Virus record (IMG/VR): IMGVR_UViG_3300032267_000050
Span: 1 to 27,922 of that record
Length of the DNA stretch: 27,922 nt
Direction: 5' to 3' (one strand)
Source of the DNA: a virus
Part shown: one piece after another, positions 23,154 to 27,922 of the stretch
Layout: the number at the start of each line of letters is the position of its first letter
How positions within the stretch are numbered: position 1 is the first letter of the stretch
Made by a program: the position numbers and the translations under genes
Notes under the pieces: model-generated
Databases searched by the model: none
What the model was told of the DNA's origin: nothing
What the model saw: only the letters and a program-made list of their open reading frames with translations

Positions 23154-23178
23154 CCCCTCTTGACGAAGAATCTGGTTC
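23135..23178. promoter_or_regulatory. 44-bp imperfect palindrome joining divergent promoters, candidate operator
   Basis: Dyad centred at 23156.5. Left arm GAACC-T-GATT, four bases, GTCAA; right arm TTGAC, four bases, AATC-T-GGTTC. GAACC, GATT and GTCAA match exactly on both sides. The outer half-sites fall in the spacer of each promoter, the inner ones are the -35 elements. Could bind a dimeric regulator; the 60-residue HTH protein at 25032 and the GcrA homologue are candidates. Confidence 0.6.
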
Positions 23179-23188
23179 GACGCATAAT
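23160..23188 (+). promoter_or_regulatory. Rightward early promoter
   Basis: -35 TTGACG (23160-23165), 17-base spacer, -10 CATAAT (23183-23188), five of six consensus bases in each. Predicted transcription start 23194-23197 coincides with the rusA ATG at 23195. A GAATC (GANTC) site lies at 23168-23172 in the spacer. Confidence 0.75.
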
Positions 23189-23194
23189 GCGCCC

Positions 23195-23554
23195 ATGATC
23201 GAACTGTCCATTCCGTTCCCCCCTAGCGTCAACCGTCTCTGGAGGGCCACAAAGACTGGTAAGGTGTATCGGTCAAAGGAATATGTAGATTGGACAAAGG
23301 AAACCCTATGGGAAATCAAGGAACAAGCCAAGCGGCGGCGCATATCTGGTCAGTACAAACTCACCATTGAAGCCGTCAGGCCAGACAGACGTAAACGTGA
23401 CATTGGAAACTTAGAGAAGGCAATCAACGACGCGCTGGTTCATTCGGGGATTGTGGACGACGATCATCTGTGCGAATGGATCGTGGCAAAGTGGGTGCCA
23501 GAAGGACCGCCATGTTTGATAACTTTGGAAGCTATCCCACCTACTTCAGCCTAA
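23195..23554 (+). CDS. rusA: RusA-family Holliday junction resolvase
   Basis: A 119-residue RusA-like protein: IELSIPFPPSVNRLWRAT, YRSKEYVDWTKE and the catalytic region RPDRRKRDIGNLEKAINDAL, then GIVDDDHLCEWIV. Conserved acidic residues are Asp69, Asp79 and Asp88-90. The DxD of E. coli RusA (Asp70/Asp72) reads DIG here, so the second Asp is replaced, as I recall for some phage relatives. RusA cuts Holliday junctions, resolving branched DNA during replication or recombination. No ribosome site precedes the ATG; the promoter predicts a leaderless mRNA. An in-frame TTG at 23144 lies inside the promoter region and is rejected. Confidence 0.9.
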   Translation: MIELSIPFPPSVNRLWRATKTGKVYRSKEYVDWTKETLWEIKEQAKRRRISGQYKLTIEAVRPDRRKRDIGNLEKAINDALVHSGIVDDDHLCEWIVAKWVPEGPPCLITLEAIPPTSA

Positions 23555-23763
23555 CATACCGCCTTCTGCGGATAGGTCACAATCTAAAACGTAAAGTTAC
23601 AATTCGTGATCGCAAAACCGCACAGGAAGCCGCAGCTTACATCATGAAGCTTGAACGGGCATTGGAAGACATTTCCAGATTGCCCTTAGCAGACGCGCAT
23701 CTTGGATTAGAAATTGCCACACAGGTCTTGGGGGATGATGATGGGCAAGAGGTCGAACTTTGA
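23512..23763 (+). CDS. Small hypothetical protein overlapping rusA
   Basis: An 83-residue protein started at ATG 23512 because AGAAGGA lies five bases upstream; this overlaps rusA by 43 bases. Its C-terminal half (RKTAQEAAAYIMKLERALED, then AHLGLEIATQVLGDDDG) is helical and acidic. An in-frame ATG at 23470 has no ribosome site. Family not recognised; it also overlaps the methyltransferase gene start. Confidence 0.6.
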   Translation: MFDNFGSYPTYFSLTYRLLRIGHNLKRKVTIRDRKTAQEAAAYIMKLERALEDISRLPLADAHLGLEIATQVLGDDDGQEVEL

Positions 23764-24274
23764 ACGCATGGAGCGGGACTTCTACCCCACTCCTTTGGCT
23801 GCGGTAACGCCACTGGTGAGTCATTTACCAATGGGCGCGCGTTATTGCGAACCCTGTGCTGGCGCTGGTGATCTGATTCGTAGCCTTAAATTTTTGGGCT
23901 ATGAGTGTACATCAGCGTTTGACATAGAGCCAATGGCTGATGGCATTTGGCAGCATGACGCCACACAGATCACGTTAGATGACTTGCAGGGTGCTGATTA
24001 CATTGTTACCAACCCGCCTTGGGATAGGCCCGTGCTGCATCAAATCATAGAACGATGCAGCATTTTGAAGCCTACATGGCTGTTATTCGATGCCGATTGG
24101 GCGCACACCCGTCAATCATCGGTTTACATGGAGTATTGCCACGCTGTAGTTTCTATAGGGCGTGTCAAATGGATTGAAGGCAGCGCCAGCGTTGGTAAGG
24201 ACAACTGCGCTTGGTATCTGTTCGATAACACAAGGCCGCGCCTATCAACTGTATTTTATGGAAGGAGTGCATAA
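23741..24274 (+). CDS. SAM-dependent DNA methyltransferase-like protein (NPPW motif)
   Basis: A 177-residue class I methyltransferase. The N-terminus RDFYPTPLAAVTPLVSHLP precedes the SAM-binding motif I YCEPCAGAGDL (about residues 35-45) and motif IV TNPPW (91-94), typical of N6-adenine/N4-cytosine enzymes. Downstream, WLLFDADWAHTRQSS and RVKWIEGSASVGKDNCAWYL are conserved in phage relatives. It is short and lacks an obvious target-recognition domain. Function may be methylation of phage DNA to evade restriction; the target sequence cannot be read. ATGs at 23735, 23738 and 23741 all follow GGGGG; the last gives MGKRSNFER. Confidence 0.83.
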   Translation: MGKRSNFERMERDFYPTPLAAVTPLVSHLPMGARYCEPCAGAGDLIRSLKFLGYECTSAFDIEPMADGIWQHDATQITLDDLQGADYIVTNPPWDRPVLHQIIERCSILKPTWLLFDADWAHTRQSSVYMEYCHAVVSIGRVKWIEGSASVGKDNCAWYLFDNTRPRLSTVFYGRSA

Positions 24275-24275
24275 C

Positions 24276-24758
24276 ATGCCAAGAAAATACACCAAAAAAC
24301 CGGCACAAAATCGGTTTATGGCAAAAGTTTTTGTACCAAATGACCCAGACGCTTGCTGGGAATGGAAAGCTGCCAAAAGAAATGATGGTTATGGACAGTT
24401 TTCCTTAAACAGAAAACCAATTGGTGCCCACATAGTTTCATATCAATTTTTCTGCGGGGAAATTTCAAAAGGAATGTGTGTTTGTCATAAATGCGATAAT
24501 CGAAGTTGCGTAAACCCAAAACATTTATTTTTAGGTACACATAAAGAAAATATGGCCGATATGGTGCGAAAGAAACGTCAAAGTGATCGCAAAGGAAGTA
24601 AAAACAGTAGAGCAATACTAAAAGAAGATGATATATTAAAAATACGAAAATTATTTGAAACAAAGCTAACTCAAACAGAAATAGGTAAAATGTTTGGGGT
24701 GAGTTACGAAGTAATTGGCATGATAAAACGCGGAAGAAATTGGTCTCATGTTCAATAA
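24276..24758 (+). CDS. HNH homing endonuclease with C-terminal HTH
   Basis: A 160-residue protein. HNH core of the homing type: CWEWKAAKRNDGYGQFSLN, AHIVSYQFFCGEISKGMCVC, HKCDNRSCVNPKHLFLGTH, with the His/Cys/Asn set of HNH_3-like nucleases. The C-terminus (LKEDDILKIRKLFE, LTQTEIGKMFGVSYEVIGMI, KRGRNWSHV) is an HTH DNA-binding segment found in such mobile endonucleases. The gene is AT- and Lys-rich relative to its neighbours. It starts two bases after the methyltransferase stop with GGAAGGAG upstream. Free-standing; no intron seen. Confidence 0.87.
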   Translation: MPRKYTKKPAQNRFMAKVFVPNDPDACWEWKAAKRNDGYGQFSLNRKPIGAHIVSYQFFCGEISKGMCVCHKCDNRSCVNPKHLFLGTHKENMADMVRKKRQSDRKGSKNSRAILKEDDILKIRKLFETKLTQTEIGKMFGVSYEVIGMIKRGRNWSHVQ

Positions 24759-24984
24759 AATTAACATAAACGATCAAGTAGCCGCTCTTGAGGACGTAGT
24801 TCGCAACCACCGTAGCTACATTAATTTGGTGCGCCGGTATGTTGCAAAAGGTGAACGTCCTCAAGAAATCCTTGATGACACAGAAAAAAGATTACCCGCC
24901 GTTGAAGCTGCATTAAAGACCCTGAAATGGGTGCAGCAAAATAGGGAAATTATAATTACGGCACAAAAGTCCCTTGATAAATGA
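24748..24984 (+). CDS. Small helical hypothetical protein
   Basis: A 78-residue helical protein (DQVAALEDVVRNHRSYINLV; LDDTEKRLPAVEAALKTLKW), starting inside the HNH gene end (11-base overlap). No signal peptide or known motif. Its location between a mobile endonuclease and an HTH regulator suggests it belongs to the early operon; function unknown. Confidence 0.65.
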   Translation: MFNKININDQVAALEDVVRNHRSYINLVRRYVAKGERPQEILDDTEKRLPAVEAALKTLKWVQQNREIIITAQKSLDK

Positions 24985-25031
24985 CAATGTGTCTGATTAA
25001 ATGCCAAACTGTCACCAAAAATGAGGCAAAT

Positions 25032-25214
25032 ATGACTGACAATTCCAACGGCGAAAAGCTGAAAAAGATGATTCGCGAACTGCGAATGGACTACGGGTTT
25101 GCTGCTGACTACCTTGGCGTGTCGGAGCGGACATTGTTCCGTTGGATGGCTGGGGACACAAAATTCCCCCGCGCCATATTTCTTGCGCTTGAGCTTTACA
25201 ACACAGGAAAATAA
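25032..25214 (+). CDS. Small HTH DNA-binding protein (Cro/XRE-like)
   Basis: A 60-residue protein containing one HTH: MIRELRMDYGFAADYLGVSE, then RTLFRWMAGDTKFPRAIFLA. The recognition helix SERTLFRWMAG is typical of XRE-type regulators. The ATG at 25032 follows GAGG with suitable spacing; an in-frame start at 24981 would add 17 residues and lacks such a site. It could regulate the divergent early promoters through the palindrome at 23135-23178, an inference not tested here. Confidence 0.72.
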   Translation: MTDNSNGEKLKKMIRELRMDYGFAADYLGVSERTLFRWMAGDTKFPRAIFLALELYNTGK

Positions 25215-25217
25215 TCC

Positions 25218-25535
25218 ATGTCATTTCAAGCGATGGCTTGGGCCGTCAAGCAATCAATCCCATGCTCAGAAAAAATGGTGCTGCTTATGTTGGCAAACTA
25301 CGCCAATGACGCAAATCAATGCTGGCCGTCTGTTGGCCGTCTTGCGGCTGATTCGGGTCTGTCTGCATCCAAGGTGAGGAAGTGTATTGTCTGGTTGGAG
25401 AAGGCCGGAATGGTGCAGCGCGTAATGCAGATGCGGGTTTATGGGCAGACTGCCAACGTCTACACGTTGGACTTGAGCGTGGCATTTGATGCGGGTACGC
25501 CACCCCCACTCTATTGGAGTGCCCCCCCACTCTAA
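25218..25535 (+). CDS. HTH_36-type candidate replication initiator
   Basis: A 105-residue protein with a winged-helix of the HTH_36 type: QAMAWAVKQSIPCSEKMVLL, ANYANDANQCWPSVGRLAAD, GLSASKVRKCIVWLEKAGMV. In phages such proteins commonly serve as replication initiators and are often longer. The C-terminus (TPPPLYWSAPPL) is encoded by the first and the beginning of the second 21-bp iteron; a T-to-A difference in the second copy turns TAT (Tyr) into the TAA stop. This recalls lambda O, where origin iterons lie inside the initiator gene. Followed by the helicase gene. Confidence 0.75.
   Translation: MSFQAMAWAVKQSIPCSEKMVLLMLANYANDANQCWPSVGRLAADSGLSASKVRKCIVWLEKAGMVQRVMQMRVYGQTANVYTLDLSVAFDAGTPPPLYWSAPPL
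25453..25470. repeat. 18-bp palindrome inside the initiator gene
   Basis: CCAACGT, four-base loop CTAC, ACGTTGG: a perfect seven-base inverted repeat 33 bases upstream of the tandem repeats. A possible additional initiator site, or a chance coding effect. Confidence 0.5.
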
Positions 25536-25544
25536 TGGAGTGCC
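25503..25544. repeat. Two tandem 21-bp iteron-like repeats
   Basis: Copies at 25503-25523 and 25524-25544 differ at one base of 21. Each contains CACTC, five bases, GAGTG, a short palindrome, with C-rich flanks. The 21-base period is two helical turns and exactly seven codons. Confidence 0.8.
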
Positions 25545-25620
25545 ATATACTATCATTAGAAACTATCAGTATCCTCTGGAAGATACATACCAATAGGATA
25601 CTTGAATAAGATACTATAAT
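25545..25620. other. AT-rich segment beside iterons, candidate unwinding region of origin
   Basis: By hand count about 28% G+C over 76 bases, against a much more balanced surrounding. It holds three GATAC elements (25582, 25597, 25610) and GTATCC-GGATAC inverted repeat, and ends in TATAAT (25615-25620) before the helicase gene; this may double as a weak promoter, though no -35 is evident. Together with the iterons this fits a replication origin. Confidence 0.5.
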
Positions 25621-25650
25621 AGGGAAAACCCCGACAACAGGAACTAGACA

Positions 25651-27126
25651 ATGGAACTCAGGGACTACCAAACAGACGTTATCGACAAAATCCGTGAAGC
25701 ATTGGCGAATGGCTACCGTAGGCCGGTCGTTCAGGCCCCTACCGGCAGCGGCAAGACGGTCATCGCCGCTGCGCTGGTCAACATGGCCCGCCAGAAGGGT
25801 AAGCGGGTGATGTTCGTCGTTCCGGCTCTCAGCTTGATTGACCAGACTGTGGAAAGGTTTCGACAGAACGGAATCTTCGATCTTGGCGTAATCCAAGCCA
25901 GCCACGAAATGACTGACATCAGCCAACCTGTTCAAGTGTGTTCGGTGCAGACTTTGACCCGCCGCAATCTGCCAAAAGCTGATTTGGTCATCGTCGATGA
26001 GTGCCATGTTGGGTTTAGCCTGTACGAACGCTGGATGCAGCTTCCTGAATGGGAGAACGTGCCATTCATTGGTTTGACAGCAACTCCTTGGGCTAGGGGC
26101 ATGGGCGCTCCCGGCAAATGGGATCACCTGATCGTCGGTATAACCACTGGTGAGTTAATCGACAGGAAGGCTCTATCTTCCTTCAAAGTGTTTGCCCCGG
26201 CACATCCTAACTTGAAAGGCGTCAGGATGGTGGCTGGCGACTTCGACTTGAAGGGATTGGGCCACGCAATGGACAAGGGCCATCTGGTCGCTGACATTGT
26301 TTCGACTTGGCTAGAACGTGGCAACAGTGAGCCTACAATATGTTTTGCTGTTAACAGGGTACATGCCAAGCACATCCAGCAGCAGTTCCTTGATGCCAAA
26401 GTGCCAGCAGAATACATGGACGCTTACACTGATCTTCCTGCCCGGCGGGAGATTGTAGACAAGTTTGCAAAGGGCGAAGTGAAGATCATCTGCAATGTGG
26501 GCGTACTCACCACAGGGTTTGACGCTGACGTTCGGTGCATCATTCTGGCCCGCCCTACCAAGTCTGAGATTTTGTATACACAAATGATCGGCAGGGGATT
26601 GCGGACTGCGGAAGGCAAGGAGTCATGCATCATCTTGGATCACTCCAGTACTACGCTTAACCTTGGCTTTGTCACTGACATCCATCATGACAAGCTTGAT
26701 GATGGGAAGGCCAAGAGGGTCGAAGGTGCCCCGAAAGAGAAGCTGCCAAAGGAATGTTCCAAGTGCCACTTCCTAAAGCCGCCAAAGGTACTGGATTGTC
26801 CCGCCTGTGGACACCGCCCAACCCCCCAAGACAAGGTACAAGTAGAAAGCGGAGAGTTATACGAACTTGCCAGTAGGCATTCTGCCAAGCCAGATCAGAA
26901 GCCAACCGCTGATGGTCAAAGATGGTACGCGCAACTGATCCTTTATGCAAATCTTCGTGGCTATAAGGCAGGCTGGGCTTATTGGGCATATCAAGACAAA
27001 TTCAAATCAAAGCCACCGCGACATTTTTCCGGTGAACCCGCTAGACAAATGACTCCAGAAGTGGAATCATGGATTCGTCACCGCAACATTCGCAAAGCCA
27101 AATCCAACGACAGGAGATCAGCGTGA
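25651..27126 (+). CDS. SF2 helicase (RadD/YejH-like) with zinc-binding motif
   Basis: A 491-residue superfamily 2 helicase: Walker A APTGSGKT (29-36), DECH box (116-119), motif III GLTATPW (141-147), and QMIGRGLR motif VI (311-318). A C-terminal CSKC...CPAC pair (Cys369, 372, 383, 386) is a predicted zinc ribbon, as in RadD-like proteins. These enzymes use ATP to remodel branched DNA or protein-DNA complexes. It lies just after the candidate origin, so replication fork or recombination roles are plausible; a hexameric replicative helicase is not seen in the window. The ATG follows AGGAAC; the end overlaps the next gene (GTGA). Confidence 0.92.
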   Translation: MELRDYQTDVIDKIREALANGYRRPVVQAPTGSGKTVIAAALVNMARQKGKRVMFVVPALSLIDQTVERFRQNGIFDLGVIQASHEMTDISQPVQVCSVQTLTRRNLPKADLVIVDECHVGFSLYERWMQLPEWENVPFIGLTATPWARGMGAPGKWDHLIVGITTGELIDRKALSSFKVFAPAHPNLKGVRMVAGDFDLKGLGHAMDKGHLVADIVSTWLERGNSEPTICFAVNRVHAKHIQQQFLDAKVPAEYMDAYTDLPARREIVDKFAKGEVKIICNVGVLTTGFDADVRCIILARPTKSEILYTQMIGRGLRTAEGKESCIILDHSSTTLNLGFVTDIHHDKLDDGKAKRVEGAPKEKLPKECSKCHFLKPPKVLDCPACGHRPTPQDKVQVESGELYELASRHSAKPDQKPTADGQRWYAQLILYANLRGYKAGWAYWAYQDKFKSKPPRHFSGEPARQMTPEVESWIRHRNIRKAKSNDRRSA

Positions 27127-27431
27127 GCTTGGAGCAAACAGCAGACTGCCATTGCGGGCAACATAGCAAGTTGAAGACAGAAGATGGGCGGATGGTTTGC
27201 ACTAGCTGCCATAGCGTCCTGTGGCAACCAATCGACACCGCGCCGAAGCGCCCTGACAACTATAACTGGCAAGATGATCTGCCGTCATTCTTGGTTTGGG
27301 ACGGCAAAAGGATATACTGTGCTGATGCTAACTTGTATCCAATAGACAACGGCTGCGGCTGTTGCTCAAAACAGATCAAAGCCACCCATTGGATGCCTTT
27401 GCCCGCGCCGCCTAAGAAAGGAAATGAATGA
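27123..27431 (+). CDS. DUF551-like protein with N-terminal zinc ribbon
   Basis: A 102-residue protein starting at GTG 27123, six bases after AGGAGA and overlapping the helicase stop (GTGA). An N-terminal C-x-C ... C-x-x-C ribbon (CHCGQHSKL, MVCTSCHS) is followed by the DUF551 pattern: WQPIDTAPKRPDNYN, FLVWDGKRIYC, KATHWMPLPAPP. DUF551 proteins are widespread in phages, function unknown. A start at 27069 inside the helicase gene is less likely. Confidence 0.8.
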   Translation: MSLEQTADCHCGQHSKLKTEDGRMVCTSCHSVLWQPIDTAPKRPDNYNWQDDLPSFLVWDGKRIYCADANLYPIDNGCGCCSKQIKATHWMPLPAPPKKGNE

Positions 27432-27799
27432 TGATTGACATCAACAAGCAGTACCGCACTCGCGGCGGCCGTGAAGTCCGCATCTATGCGACGGATGGGG
27501 GTGATCTTTTCGAAGATAGAACTATTCATGGGGCTGTTAAAAACCGCGATAGGTGGGTTTTCGCTGTTTGGAACGCAAAGACGGGGAGATGTTTTGCAAG
27601 CGTAAAGGAAGAAACTGCAATGGACCTCATCGAAGTCCGCCCCCGCCACAAGCGGACGGTGTGGGTGAATATGTATGAACAATCCACCAGCATCTGGGAC
27701 AGCAAAGAACACGCCGATTCACGGGCGGCTAGGGCTTCTTGTGACCGCATCGCCTGCATCAAGGTTGAACTGGATTTTGAAAAGGGGGAAGGACTGTGA
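27431..27799 (+). CDS. Phage hypothetical protein, first of a tandem pair
   Basis: A 122-residue protein with opening MIDINKQYRTRGGREVRIYA, then TDGGDLFEDRTIHGAVKNRD, a small beta-rich layout, and a conserved W-x-W-like aromatic pattern. It starts at 27431, seven bases after AAGGAA, overlapping the previous stop (TGATG; an ATG three bases earlier is possible). Function unknown. The neighbour downstream is a paralogue, implying a duplication. Confidence 0.75.
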   Translation: MIDINKQYRTRGGREVRIYATDGGDLFEDRTIHGAVKNRDRWVFAVWNAKTGRCFASVKEETAMDLIEVRPRHKRTVWVNMYEQSTSIWDSKEHADSRAARASCDRIACIKVELDFEKGEGL

Positions 27800-27922
27800 T
27801 CGACATCAGCAAACAATACCGCACCCGCGATGGCCGCGAAGTCCGCATCTATGCGACGGATGGGGGGCTTGAGAACTGCATGGTTCATGGTGCTATGAAA
27901 AACAAAATGGGTTATTGGGAAA
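27796..27922 (+). CDS. Tandem paralogue of the previous gene, 3' partial
   Basis: Starts at GTG 27796, overlapping the preceding stop (GTGA) with GGGGGAAGGA upstream; the window ends within it. The visible 42 residues begin MIDISKQYRTRDGREVRIYA, near-identical to the preceding protein's N-terminus, then diverge (LENCMVHGAMKNKMGYWE). At DNA level the block encoding IYATDGG is identical. Too short to assign a function. Confidence 0.75.
   Translation, partial: MIDISKQYRTRDGREVRIYATDGGLENCMVHGAMKNKMGYWE

Noticed and set aside
23173-23180. GGTTCGA as a tRNA T-loop
   Set aside because: No acceptor or anticodon stem around it; it is part of the promoter palindrome.
23144-23194. Longer RusA starting at TTG 23144
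   Set aside because: That start precedes the predicted transcription start, lacks a ribosome site and adds residues unlike the family, whose domain begins at IELSIPFPPS.
25285-26127. 280-codon reading frame on the minus strand across initiator and helicase genes
   Set aside because: Crosses the noncoding AT-rich region and mirrors strongly supported genes; translation looks random and no promoter lies upstream.

Overview
The window reads as a segment of a tailed double-stranded DNA phage (or prophage) genome of podovirus-like architecture. Evidence is a portal-proximal adaptor and nozzle pair, large ejection-type internal virion proteins, several short fibre genes and no recognisable tape measure, sheath or tail tube. 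The host is most likely an alphaproteobacterium: the phage carries a GcrA-family regulator, a family largely confined to that class and its phages, plus a recombination operon (ERF annealase, YqaJ-type exonuclease, SSB-like protein) of the kind seen in such phages. No integrase, repressor-integrase module, tRNA, rRNA or CRISPR array was seen. Both window edges cut through genes.

Left part, 1-18403, all rightward. A glycosyltransferase/TPR protein (5' truncated) is followed by a lysis cassette: small membrane protein, GH24 lysozyme with a C-terminal membrane anchor, and overlapping Rz/Rz1-like spanins. An extended -10 promoter then leads into the tail/virion module: adaptor, nozzle-like protein, small virion proteins, a GNAT acetyltransferase, a 1265-residue ejection protein carrying both an S74 chaperone segment and a lytic transglycosylase domain, and a 794-residue internal protein. 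Three fibre-plus-accessory-gene cassettes and a cupin protein follow. A GIY-YIG homing endonuclease sits between adaptor and nozzle genes.

Middle part, 18402-23131, leftward. One operon runs from a promoter at about 23126-23153 to a terminator at 18402-18433. In order of transcription it encodes an acidic protein, ERF annealase, exonuclease, SSB-like protein, two unknowns, HNH nuclease, PD-(D/E)XK-like nuclease, an unknown, a DUF6378-like protein, the GcrA homologue, and one or two very small proteins.

Right part, 23160-27922, rightward. A divergent promoter drives a RusA resolvase (probably from a leaderless mRNA), an unknown, a DNA methyltransferase-like protein, an HNH homing endonuclease, small proteins including an HTH regulator, an HTH_36-type candidate replication initiator whose 3' end contains two 21-bp iteron-like repeats beside an AT-rich stretch (candidate origin), an SF2 helicase, a DUF551-like protein and two tandem paralogues.

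The most interesting signals are the mirrored divergent early promoters with GANTC sites inside both, in a phage that encodes GcrA; the iteron/AT-rich candidate origin inside the initiator gene; the S74 chaperone domain placed mid-protein ahead of a transglycosylase; and a tail-collar domain split by a five-motif Asp-box propeller-like insertion.
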